DNA of 64,000 nt from Gorsachius magnificus (taxonomy: Eukaryota > Chordata > Aves > Pelecaniformes > Ardeidae): the NCBI GenBank assembly GCA_034008185.1, contig CM067082.1:5130984-5194983 (forward strand), given 5' to 3'. A program made the translations under genes and the position numbers. This document shows, one piece after another, positions 44,132 through 56,925 of this stretch. The notes under the pieces are model-generated. The model had not been told where the DNA came from. It did not search any database and saw only the letters and a list, made by a program, of their open reading frames with translations. Within the stretch, counting starts at the first letter, position 1. Each line of letters begins with the position of its first letter.

Positions 44132-45194
44132 TCAACTAAAAAATAGAAGAGTTTATTGTCTTTCTGTACGAATAGATGCACTATTTCCATTTTCATAATT
44201 TACCTGTGTTAAAACTGATTTCCTTATTAACGTACTTAAAAGAAGAAAGAATTTCTTCCTTTTCACCACTGATGTCTTTTAGCGTATTTTATTTTTTTCT
44301 TGCTACTATAAAATTACTTGGTGCATTTTTTTCCTTCCCTCTGTTTACTTAGTAGAGTTATTTTTTTTTTTTTTAAATTATTTTGATTTCTTTCTAAGCA
44401 AGGTTGGTTTTAATTAACATGACTTTTTCCAAATACAAGATTTTATCTGGGTAGCTAGTGAAATTATTTTGTAATTCCTAATTGTCAGTATTTGCATTAG
44501 TCAGGCTGGGCCAGGGGCTGGAAATGTATGTTATTGAAGCTTTTCACACGAAGAAGTTAAAAATTTTGCCACGTGCTATGTATGGCCTGTGAGGGTAGAG
44601 CTGTCTAAGATGTGGTTGAAGAAAATTCCTTCCACTGTCATGCATTAAGATAAAAAAGGTTATCCGTGAGTATTTGCATAATAATGATGGAGGAGCCAAA
44701 GCATCTCTTTCTATGTATAAAATAAAATTCCTTTTTATTAGCCCTTTATCAAATTTGATGTTTATTTCTTTAAGCGTCATTCACATGTTTTGCTTTAAGT
44801 TGCATTCTAATTCGCAGCAAAATTCTATTGGAAGAAGCTTGAAAATATGAAATATTCAGGAATCTGTCATCGTTTCTCTCTATTCCTCAGGCTCGTTGTC
44901 TGTTATTTTGCATTTGATTGTGATGCTGACACTTAAGTATCACCAACAGATAATATATGGATGTGGTTTATTTCTTGTTCCGAAATATTTTTAGTGTTGT
45001 CTAGTAACTTCTTGTGAGGTGTTTTGTATCACAGAGTTAACATGTCTGTGTAGTGGTACTCTTACATCTTCATTATTTTTCAGCAGTACTACATTATCTT
45101 GAATGACTGGGGTCATTTTTAAACCAAATTATTTTCTTGTATCTATGTACTTTTTATTAGTGGGCTATTGATGAAACTGTTCTTTAATGTGCTG

Positions 45195-45560
45195 CGGACT
45201 TACTGTGGGCCAGCACAGGCAGGACGCAGGAACAACCACAAAACCGTGGATGAAATGCAAAGAGTAGATTTATTTTTGTTACTTTGCCAACCGGGGGATC
45301 CCTGAAGCAGCACCAGGGCAGAGGAACGCAAGAGGGGACACTGGCACCATGGAGCTCGGTCCATACTAGAGGATCAATGAACCTGCTGTTTTCGCCTGTT
45401 TATCAAGGATACATGCGGGTGTAGTTTACCACTGTGCTTTGATCTTTCCCACAGCAGGGCAGAAATCTCAAGCATGTTCGATAGGGTGCCTCTGAGTTTA
45501 TCACAGTCATCTAAACACAGTTGTTCTACCTGTTCAACGCACAGGGCCAAACAACAACTA
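45195..45560 (-). mobile_element. Possible LTR fragment, unclassified
   Basis: The + strand begins TGTGGGCCAGCACAGGCAGG and includes GATTTATTTTTGTTACTTTG, where the antisense TTTATT could be a poly(A) signal, followed by a GC-richer block to about 45400. No target-site duplication could be fixed. The style is that of an antisense avian LTR, but the call is weak. Confidence 0.3.
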
Positions 45561-47040
45561 GTATCACAGAATGGCAAGGGTTCATATATGTTTTTCAACA
45601 CTCCAACTGCAAGTCACTTGAGCATGTTTACGATCCTCCTCACCAATCTTCCATTATTTTCCCACATGTATATTATTTTCATGTTCTCAGTAATAGTTTA
45701 TTGTTTTGAAATGAAGTACAATTAATTCAGCAAGTGAATTAATTCAGTTATATCCTGTAAATGATGCAAAACTGTTTCAACATGTAAAAAATACTTAACT
45801 GCTTTTCAAAGTGAAGACACTTGATTTTAAGTTGTTTCTATGACCTTTACAGCTGAGGAAGGCAGGTAGGTTTCTTAGTGCTACAGTGCTCTTGTCGTAG
45901 TATTTGAAGAACTTCATAAAACATGACAGCTTAATCATGTACTGTAACATTTATAACCTCGTTAGTTTATTATGGCATTATCAAAAAATTCCAGTGAGAT
46001 GTTTTACTGTGGGAGGTGGATGTGGGAAAGGGGAGAAGAAGGGAGTTAATCTTTGAACAGGTTGGGGGTTTCTAGCATTCTTGCACTTGGCCTTTTAATT
46101 GGTTTTAGAAGTCTTCTAGGGTTTTAGCTAGACTCTGTCGTTCGTCTTGGTACATCCCTACTGTACCTTTAAGTATCTTAAAAGTTTACTGCTGGCAAGT
46201 TTTGTAAGCATTTTATTTCATTCTTGCTTGTCTTCCTCAGTGTGGTGGGATGCCTCTAGCTGTTAGCAATAATTGTAGTTTTATTCTATAGGATTTTTTT
46301 TTTTTTTACTTGAAAACCAAATTCTAAAGAAGTTGGAGATTTAATCTGTAAGTGATTGTAAAGGAGAGATTCTTGTCTCTTGATGATATTCTTAATTAAA
46401 AGCAGAAATACTTCAAGCTTCATAGACTGTAGCAAAATAGCTATGATACTGAATGGTGCCTTTATTCACCTTTTGGTTTTCCTTCCCTCGCTCTTTCCTG
46501 ACTGAGTACCTAGGATCCTTACAGGCTGCTACTCTTATGGAATATCCACTAAATTATTGCTTGTTCTTATGCCCCAATGTTTAGTCTTTAATTTCCCATC
46601 AGCCAGTGGCTGTGAAGGCCAGTGATTTCCCTGCATGGTGTTGTAGGGATTTGGGTCTAACAGGGATATAGTCTAATAAATAATTCTTTTTCTGTCTATT
46701 TGTAATTGGTTTCTGGTCATTCAACAAACCCACTCAAATTTCTGGGACTTTTCCTTCCTTCCAGAAGCAACTCTATGCATTTTAACTGTTTTAAAATCCA
46801 TTTTATTCACCTTGGAGAAGTTCTTTCTTTGTATTATGTTGTCCAATGAAATTTTGTCTGGCTTCTAGTTTAGGTTTAAGTGAAATACTTGGTTGCTTTC
46901 TGCACTGGACTTGTAGTGTATCTGTTGTTCAGTCTGTACTTAACTTGGAAATTAATAGCTGGATTTCAGATCACCGACCTGGCTGCTTTTCGTTTTGGTT
47001 TCTACAAGAAGGTGTTTTTCCTTTGGCATTTGTTTTCTGA

Positions 47041-47427
<387 letters not shown>

Positions 47428-50377
47428 TAGCCTGAAGTTCTGAAGGAGCAAAGCTTTGTTCTCGGTGGGATAGTTTTAAATTCAAAAGAGGAATAAAGTC
47501 TTAGAGGTGATAAAATTGACTTTCAGAGGAGATAGACTAGGTTTATTTCCTTCTCAAACAAAAGAGAAATCAGGGAAAACTTAGTTCTGACACATTCTGT
47601 TCAGCAGCAGCCAGCTTAGCCAGTTATCAGGTGTGGTGCTCTGAGCGAGACGCACCGTTGGGGTTTCCGTTTTTCTAATATAATGAACAAGAAATTAGGA
47701 TGAATGAACTGCAGTTTCTTGGACAAAAGATGCAAATCCGTAGGAAACTGGACTGTGGTAGTTTATCACCTATAGAATTTTTTTTTAATTACTTTTTGGT
47801 CAATACCAAACAATAAAAACAATATTAGTTAATATTGTTAGACCATTGGGATTTAAAAATTGGTGTACAGTTTATGTCTTTCAGGAGAAAAAAAAAATAT
47901 ATCTAGCTGATCTAGCTGATATCCTATTATGATTTAACTTAAACTCAGAATGATAAACTGTCTGATTAGACAGTTTTTCTTAAAGACAGTTCAGTGAAAA
48001 CTAGAAAAGCCTTCTAAACAATGTTTAGAATACTACAGTCATTTTCTGCTAGAGGATTATTTCATTTATTACAAAGCTCTTCAGTGCAGTAATTATGCCA
48101 TTGGAAATAGATTACAAGGCTTGTTTCAAATCCTGGATTAAGTTACAAATATTGGTAGTCCTTTTTGTGGCTTTTGTGCATATCGCATGCATGATAATTT
48201 TTAACGTAAGCATTAGGGTCAGCAGAAAAAGCAGTTGTGTGATGATGGAATAGAACTGATTGTAAAAACTTGAATACAGAAATTTCCAGAATGGTGTTTA
48301 TCTTAATTTGGCTCCTTATGACACTTTTTTGTACTGTGTAGTCACCAAAAAAAGTAGAAAAACAGTATTTTGAAATGTCATCAAGGCTTGTTAGATTTTC
48401 TGTATCATGCTTTGAGTTGTAAACTACTAAACACTGAGCAGGTCATCGTCAGTAGTGGCTCCAACTAATTCTTTAACTAGGTAGTTCAGGAACAAGTTAG
48501 GGCAGAAACTTTTGAGTAGGACAAGCGTGTGCACTCCTCAGCACCTAAACTTCATTTTCTGTCCCCTGCTCCCTGTTCCTTTCAAGCATGAATGCATATG
48601 AGAGCTGGGGAATGCTTTCTAATCCCCATATTCTCAGTTTCTCTTGTTAGGGCTAGTATATTTGCATGACAGTGTATTGCATTGCTCTCTGGGACTCCTC
48701 CTTTCTTGTCTCTCTCCTCTTTTACCCTTCCAACAGTCCTCTTTCATCTACTTTTAAAGTTAATTTTCTCCAGCAGTGTAGCAACCACTTGGCTTGTTCA
48801 TCTGGATTGTGCCTGGCCTGCAGAGCCAGTACTTGGAGAACCTCTCTGTATGGTTCCTTCATTCTAGCAAGTGGGGCCGCGGGCTTTTTCCACACAGTCT
48901 TCTAGGTTAGCTGTTGGACTGCCTGTGCCGTGGACCCCTGGTTATGATTAAGATGATGTCCCTCACCCTAAGAAGAACATGCACATTTTCTAATTTGTTG
49001 CATGATGATGTGTATTTTCAATAAATAGTTGAAACATGAGGAATTAGGGGATATGCAGAGGTATGGATTATTATCTGGCAGTTTGGATGGACATGGCTTA
49101 GTGCTACTTTGCTCCAGTACTACTTTGATTTCAAAAGATAAAGGATAAGAAATTAAAAAAAGGATAAGAAATGTGAATTAAAGGATAAGAAATTTTAAAA
49201 ATGTAGACATGTGGGAACATCTTGAAGTGCTTTATTGTTAAATATTTCTTTGAAAATAGCTTATATTATTTCTTTTAATAATTTGTTTAAAAATTGATAA
49301 CAAATTTTCAATCTCATAGGTATATCTTGTCATGGTTTTTTTTTTTAATTTAAATAAAACCTTATTGCTAATCTTGTCAAACAGTTGTATTATGCAGTAT
49401 TCTTGTTCCTTGATGGATACAAAAGGAACCTGCATTTTTTGAAATAGTTCAAGTTCGGATTTGTTTATGTGCTGTGTGTACCATAGGAGTTCTATATTAT
49501 ACAGGGCAGTTTCTCCTTTTAGGTTTTTATTCAGCCTAAGGAGATGTCTGAACTCCTTGCAGTCCTGTAAAGCATTTGTCTTTTGAAGCATGTACACAGT
49601 GTATTCACTTTAAAAGCTTCTAATGTTTCATTCAAAGTTTCGCAAACAAAAGAATATACAAAACAAAACCAGATACTTCCTTTGCAAGAAGCTGAGAAAG
49701 TTAATAAACTTGGAAACTAATGAGAATATTTTAATGACAAGTATTTAATTAAAACCAACAATAACAAATGAAAGTTGTTTTTCTCACATGGAAATATGTA
49801 AGCTGTATTTTGGTTAAATGATTGTTATAGGAAAAGAAATTGAGTACTGCTGACAAACCAAAGGCAAACAAAACCCTTTAGAAAGTCTTGAGGAAATGTT
49901 TTCAGCTTTCAGCTTGATAAGTTTTTTGATTGGGAACAATAAATGGGATAATTATACTCTGGTTAAATTGCTTTAATAGTACACTAGTCATAAGAAATAA
50001 ACCTACTGATTTTTGGCAGGAAGTGTTTTTTTTGTTGTAAAGTGCTGATAGTCTAAAGCAGCAAGAATGTATAATATAGTGCCATTAATAAATCTGGCAA
50101 CTGTCATACCTATATGAGATGATATAAATAGAGCTCTTTACCTACGACCATATAACCTGATTTTAACTTTTCTTTCAAAAGCAATTCTGTAGCATTGCCC
50201 TGGTGGAGGTAGATCTTCATGGGGTAGCTAGATCTTCTGGAAAGGAAACCAAAGGCAGATAGTGAGATGTCTAGAAGTAGTATCTTTTTGGTGATGGTAG
50301 AGACTGGTCATGTTTTCCTGAGGGAATGAGAAGATTATATAGATTTTTTTTTTTTTTCCCTCCTCCTTGCAAATAAA

Positions 50378-51107
50378 TCATAGAATCAAAGAACAGCCCA
50401 GGTTGGAAGGGACCTCAAAAGATCCTGTGGTCCAACCTTTCACGGCAAAGGGAGCCCAGATAAGATCATGTAGCACCCTGTACAGTTGCATCTTGAAAAG
50501 CTCCAGTGATGTGGACTCCACTACATCCCTATGGAGGTTGTTCTGGTGAATGATTGTTCTCACTGTAAAAAGTTTCCTATATTGTGATGAAACCTCTCCT
50601 CGTGCAACTTTTACCTGACTGCCCCTTCCCTTGCCTTCTCCATGTGGCTCCTTGTGAAAAGAGAGCCTCTGTCCTCTGTGTAGCCACCCTTTAAGGATTG
50701 GAACACAGCGAGAAAAAGACCTAACTCCTTCAGTCTTTCCTCATGAGGCAGTTTCTCCAGCCCCTTGATCAACTTCATGGCATTCCTTTGGATCCGCTCC
50801 AATCTGTCCATGCCTTTCCTGAACTGTGGGGACCAGAACTGGACACAGTACTCCAGGTGTGACCTGATGAGGGCTGAGTAGAGTGGGATGATCACCTCTC
50901 TGTCTCTGCTAGCAATGTCCCTGCAGATGCAGCCCAGGATCCCATTTGCCTTGGTTGCTGCAGCAGCGCATTGCTGACTCCTGTTCAGCTTGTTGTCCAC
51001 CAGGACCCCCAGGTCCCTTTCAGCAAAGTTGCTCCCCAGCCATACAGAGATCCTGGCCTGTGCTGGGCTCTTTGGTTAGGTCATCCCAGGTGCAGGACGT
51101 TGCACTG
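50378..51107 (-). repeat. CR1 LINE, 3' part of ORF2 and 3' UTR
   Basis: Read on the minus strand, it gives VDNKLNRSQQCAAAATKANG, ILGCICRDIASRDREVIIPL, YSALIRSHLEYCVQFWSPQF and RLERIQRNAMKLIKGLEKLP in one frame of 129 codons (51000-50611). A frame break leads into a tail whose + strand start is TCATAGAATCAAAGAACAGC. It is the same subfamily as 13137-14128. Similarity ends abruptly near 51107, where the sequence changes to the block described next. Confidence 0.9.
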
Positions 51108-51129
51108 GTCACAGCTTTGGACACTATTC

Positions 51130-52620
51130 CCTCAAGTTCATTAGTTTAAGCACAATTCACTAAGTCAGCCAACCTTCTAGCGAAGATTCTCCTGCTTCTT
51201 GTCAGTTGGTGGATCTTCTCTCTCCTGCTGCTTCTTGGTAGGTAGATCCTATCCCCAATAGGGTGTATTTATTGAAAATCTACCCATTATCATAGAAACC
51301 AAAGCCCTGGTGACAACACCAGCCATCAGGCCATGTATCGACCTGCATGATGCATCGACTTCTGCCTCCACCCCTATCTCTGACTGGCAAGACAGAGAAG
51401 AAAACCACTTGCACACCTGTGCCTTTCACTTGCCACCCCCAGGGCTCTGAAGCCCTTCTTGACCTTGCCCAGGTTTTGCTATCATGTCATTGGTGCCCAC
51501 ATGGAAAAGAAGCAGGCGACAGCAGTCTGTGCTTTTAACCAGCTATGGCAGTCGTCTCTCTGTGATATCCCAGATCTTGGCTCCTGGCAAGCAGCAAACC
51601 TCCCTTCACTGTATACCAGACCAGTGGGTGCATCTCACCCACTACTAGCGCTCACCCTGTCCCTTTGTAGCTTTTACTATGTGGTGCTGGTGTGGCTTCT
51701 CCCTGTGAATTTTGGTCATGGGTTTTGTCCACTGCCAAGGCTTCATATCTGCTGCTGGTTGGTACATAAAAGGGAGTGAAGTGATAGCCTGCTCCTACAG
51801 GTCACCAGAGACCACGGCACCTCCTCCAAGGTGCTGTCAGTTTGGCGTTGAAGCTCTTTGTCCAGTAGTGTCCGTAGGTCAGTGCCATGGGGCCCTAATA
51901 CTTCTTGCAAAGTCTCAAATAATAGTGTTTCTTGTTCACCCTCCCTAATACTGCATAGCCTGCTACCTTCCCCCTGCAGCTCCTCCACTGCCTGAGGGAC
52001 CCCACCAGAGCACAGGGGAGCTGCCACCCTCCTCCACCCAGAAGGCAGGGCTGCAGCCTTTGCAGCCTCCCCCTGTCCAGCAGCTGCTCTGGGGGGCTGC
52101 CTCCCCTCACCCCAGCCCAGCCTGGTGAGGTTGCCGATTCCTGTCTCCTGGAGGGCACAGCCCTTGCCTGCTCTCTACCGCCGTGCTTCTGCCAAGCTCA
52201 GAGCACTGCCCCTTCCAATTCCCTGGGGACCTCAAGCTGCTGGGCGGGCTTGCACAGCCAGCGGCGAGCTGGGGTGGCCGTCGGGGCAGCAGGCCCAGCC
52301 TGCGGGTGAGCAGAGCAGGCAGCAGCCCCATCACCAGCGGAGCGCGCAGCCCCTCCCGCGCCAACCGCTGGCGCCGCTCCCCGAGGGCCGGTGAGGGGCG
52401 GCTTCCCGCGCTTTGGCCCGGCCGCGGGGCCGCCGGCACCGCCCGGCTCTCGCCCGCCCCTCTGCTGTGGTGAGACCTCGCCGCCTCCCCACACTCGGCC
52501 CGAAGGTGGCGGCGGCTCGGAAGCCCCCTCAGGCACCCGGCGAGCGCCTCGCAGGCCTCGCACTCCTCTCAGCACGCGCAAGCTGCCGCCTTCCCGCGCT
52601 GCTGCTGTTTCAGTGCTATC
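51130..52620 (-). repeat. CR1 5' region: CpG-rich 5' UTR and ORF1 (degraded)
   Basis: On the minus strand, the GC-rich text at 52620-52100 leads into an ORF1-like reading (about 52160-51740) containing AVEELQGEGSRLCSIREGEQ, which resembles the RLRSIREAE-type coiled segment of CR1 ORF1. Further downstream (51600-51230) lies text similar to the corresponding part of the CR1 at 1-2715. Avian CR1 copies rarely keep this end because most are 5'-truncated. The piece abuts a CR1 3' end in the same orientation, so the two may be one element with a large internal deletion, or two separate insertions. Confidence 0.6.
52100..52612. promoter_or_regulatory. CpG-island-like block inside TRAPPC9 intron
   Basis: Base composition changes sharply from AT-rich intron to very GC-rich sequence with frequent CpG; 52321-52380 alone has eight. 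GGCGG/CCGCC boxes are common. It coincides with the presumed CR1 5' UTR on the minus strand, so it may be a retrotransposon promoter rather than a host CpG island. The edge near 52612 is abrupt. Confidence 0.5.
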
Positions 52621-54565
52621 GTAAGGAGGTAGTTCAGGGAGTATTCTACACAGGGGAAGGGATCATAGCTGTAAAAAATAAGAAATGAGCCTAGAATTCT
52701 TTCTTTTTGGAAGGAAAGACAGATTAAAGCATCAGACACATCAGTGGTTTGAGTTTCTGACATGTTTTTCTGGTCATTGACTTTTTCAGAATTGCTTTTT
52801 GTGAGGTTACATTGCAAGCATTCTCAGAAAAGACATTCCAGTCTTGTGGTGGTTCTTATAGTGTGGAGCGTGGTAAAATTTACAAGGACTGAAGTGCCTA
52901 ATTTGGCTACTGCAAGTGCCTAAGTTGATATAGTTAACCTATATATCCCCTATAACGGGGCTTCAGTGCTTAAATACCTCTGAAGCTCTGTAAAATACCT
53001 CTTTGGAGGAGTAACTGATTCTTTTGGGGACTGCCGAATGCAGAAGATATTGTGGACACTAATAAGGAATTAAATATAAAGAAATTTACAGAACGTCTCC
53101 TATGATTGTGCTTTTGAATGCTTGGTTTTAATCAACAGTTTTGCTTTCCAGGTTTCATAGTAATACAACCTGTTAATATCTCTGAATGTATGTTTTTAAT
53201 TTCCACTAGCATTAATTGGAGTTAAACATTTGCATTAAGTACATCTCCCTTGAGCTCTTTAATATTGCTTGCAAAATGTAATTAGATAGTAAATGATTGT
53301 GAATGTACAGTTAAAGAGTACAGGTGATTTCAACTGTAAATTACAGTGTTAATTATCCTGTTTTTTCTCAGACACTTTCTAATATCCTAGTAAAAAAGTG
53401 GTAGTAATGGATGTTAATATTACGGAGTAAAGTTAATCTATGTATGTTATAGATTAGCTTATAATTATGATCTATTTTACAAATACAGTTAAACCACCTT
53501 TTGTTATTTGGACTGCAGGTCCTCAGCTTGTATGGAGAGTCTTGTCCCACTCACTTTTAAGCCTGAACGTCAGGTACATGTGGTTAGCTGTGAGAAATTT
53601 GGAAAGTCGACAGGATCTTGTGTGATGAAAAGATTATGAAGTGCTGATGTGAAATAATCTTTCTGCATTGAACAGTTCCTCAGAACTTGCATCTCTGCTG
53701 CTGACCTCACTTCCATAAACTTTTTGCCTCCTTAAATTAAAAAAAAAAAACCACAAAATTTTAAGCTTGGCATGGCAAATTATTTTTAAAGTTGAACCTC
53801 TGTCACTTGTAGCAAGTTATAAACCAGAAGTACAGCTTTTTACCTGGCCTGTTTTTGTTCATTGTCTTTCTTAAGTCTTTTCACAAATTACGAAGTAATT
53901 TGTGTTATTGCTTAAGTCTGCATTTTGTGAACCTCAGGAAAATCTATCTGTAGATCCTAGTATCATGTTCCACTCCCACAGCATCTCCCAAACTATTTAC
54001 TGTTTCCCCAAGAAAATTAGTGAGAGGAAACTAAGGTGGCATCTTGCTGGTGAGCAGTTGTTTCCTTGATTTAGAATGATCTTTTATTTACTCTGTATCA
54101 TCAGCTGTGTTTATATGAAGATTTGTTTCCATTATTTTTAATTTCCTTTTTCCTGTTGTGTTCATTCTTTATCTGGTTACTTTTTATCTGTCTTAATTAT
54201 CCAAGGCAATGTGTACTCTGTACCTAACTCGAAGTATGTAAGCCTTTAAGTGTTTAGCATTAAGGATGTGTTTAAGTATTATTTTGAATTGACGCCTGAG
54301 TTAATTTTGCCAATGCAATGTTGGCACGCAGGGTCTTTGGAGCACTACTGATGTATTAATGAATGCTTCCAGTCCTTTAACCCATTGCTTTGCATGTGAT
54401 TTATAGCTTGTGTCCCACAATGCACTTGAATAAGACTTGGGCTGTGAAGATTATACAGAGATGTTAGTTTAGAACATAAAGATAATACAGCAGTGTGACA
54501 GCTCAGCTGGTGCTACTTTTTTATAACACTACGATTAGGTAATTCTTGCATTAATTCTATAATAA

Positions 54566-54688
<123 letters not shown>

Positions 54689-56439
54689 TAATTTTTTTTT
54701 TCTGAAAAAATTCTCCATTGAACTTTCAAATATGGTTTTATATAAATCAAATAGTTTAAAAAAATCATTTAAGCCAGAATAACCTCAGTTTAACAGTGCA
54801 GTACTGTCAATTTTCTCATATTTCTTGGTAATGAAATATTGAAATGAAAATCTCTGCCATTCAGAGTGTTTAAATGCTTTACTGTTACTGACCCGTAAAT
54901 CAATTCTGTACCTTTCTGCATTGACTAGAACTCATACTGCATAATTTACATATACTGGGTTTCAAGTAATAATTATATTCCAAAACCTAATAATTAGTGT
55001 ATTATACTTACTACTGTAATTTAAAAATCTGCATTCATCCTAGGTTTTTCAAATTCCCATTTTGACCACATTTTTAAAAATGTGAGGAATTAAAATAGTT
55101 CTGAGAAGCTTTGTTTTTTAATAGAAACTTCAGCTCATGGATCAGCTGTTCCCAAGGTTATACGTTATTTGAAAACACTGTAAGCTAAAATGATCAGGAG
55201 GGAGGAAAAAAAGGCTAAAATACCAGAGAAACATATAAGGTTAAACTGGTTAAGCCCAAGCCATCTACTACTTCAGTTGATTATATGATACTAATTTTGT
55301 GGTCTGCTTGCAGTGTATCCTGGAATAAAGTAAATTACTTTTTTTTCCTCCTCTTTATGCCAAAATAACAGATTTTTTTTTTTTTTTTTTAAATTGCTAT
55401 CCATTGAAAGGTTAAAAGTCCTCTAACTACCAAACCAACCTAATCTCCACTCAGTCCTAATCCAGTGTTGTCCTTTATGGTGAACATTTTTACTTTTAAT
55501 ATTGGTTTAAAAAATAAATCCTGTCTTTTAGAGCCCATTGTTCTGTTAGGCTAAGTAAATCAGTGTATATTTATTTGCTCAGGGTTTTTGTTTTTTGGTT
55601 TTTTTATTGATAGGTTTACTGCAGTGGCTAGGCAAACAATTTGACCTAAATTGCTGATAATGTGCCACAAATAATAAAGTCTTTTTCCACGGGAAACGAA
55701 CTTGCCCAAAGATTGTGCTTATAGTGTAATAAAATTCATTCTTGGAAGCTAACATACTGGTTTTTTCAGCAGCATTTTATCTAACCCTCACAGAAGTATT
55801 CCAAATTGTTAGGAATGAATAGAAAAAGTAATTGTAAAGCTGCACATGAGAAAGGACTCTATATAGGAATTAATTTATTTAAGAACATTTTGATTTATAG
55901 TCTAATTTGTATTGTGTAAGTAATAATGTAATTATATATTTAAAAAACTGGGTTTGGATAATTTCTTAATTTTTTAATGAGGAAATTTCTTACGAGTGCC
56001 TACATACACTTAAGAACTCAGAATACAGTTATTTGCATAGATATGCACTCCATCCATTCCCTGAGCAAATTAATTGTAGTAGCGTTAATACGTCTTTTTA
56101 CTGTTAGCGTGATAAAGTTCTCTCTTTGAATTAATACTGCATTTCAGTTTCATTGCTAAGCATAAGAGGAAGCAGGCATGTAAACTAGATACACGATTGA
56201 AGTGATTAACGTAATTCTTTAGTCAGTGCTCCATAAATAGAGTGCTTTGAGAAATTCTGCTGTGCACTAATGTCATCTCATCGGTAGAAATGAGTTGATT
56301 TTCCTTGATTTGTCTGTGGTATCAAGACTGTAGCCAGCAAGTTGAGGAAAGTAATTATTCCCCTCGATTTGGCATTTGAGAGACAATGTCTTTAGAACCA
56401 GGGCCAGTTTTGAGCTCCCCATACAATAGAAATATCGTC

Positions 56440-56925
56440 ATGCTGGTATCAGTCCAGCAGAATTACCAAGATGATTGGCAGGCTGGAGCATGTGGCGGAT
56501 GAGGACAGGATCAAAGTGCTGCATAAAGTGCTGCATCTGTTCAGTCTGTAAATGAGAAGAATACTGGGGTAATTCCTATTGCTTTCCTGGATCCCGAAAT
56601 CGGAAGGTGCAGTGAAAACAGAGCCAGGCTCTTTCCAGAGGTGCCCAGCGTCAGGGTGAAAGTCAGTGAACATGCTGCAGCAATGGAAAACTTTTCCTAA
56701 AATAAAATAAAAAAAAAAATCCCTTTTTCCAATCATGAGGGTGATCATAACACTGGACAGAGAGAATGTGGCATCTCCATCTTTAGAAATCTCCAAAACT
56801 AGAGTGTAGAGGACAGTGAAAATCCTAAACTACTAACAAAGTTGGCCCTGTCGTGAGCAGTGGGCTGGGCAAGATGACCTCTAGCATTTCCTTCCAGCCT
56901 AGATTGTTCTGATTTTCCAGTCTCG
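56440..56925 (+). repeat. CR1 LINE 3' fragment, degraded
   Basis: The text CAGAATTACCAAGATGATTG, GGCAGGCTGGAGCATGTGGC and a later GGGCAAGATGACCTCTAGCA, TTTCCTTCCAGCCTAGATTG corresponds to the RT C-terminal region and 3' tail of a decayed CR1. Many changes make this an old copy. Confidence 0.75.

Noticed and set aside
52107..52688. Several overlapping GC-rich open frames on both strands
   Set aside because: Same reason: CpG-rich 5' CR1 sequence opens many frames at once. Only the ORF1-like minus-strand reading further downstream has family support.
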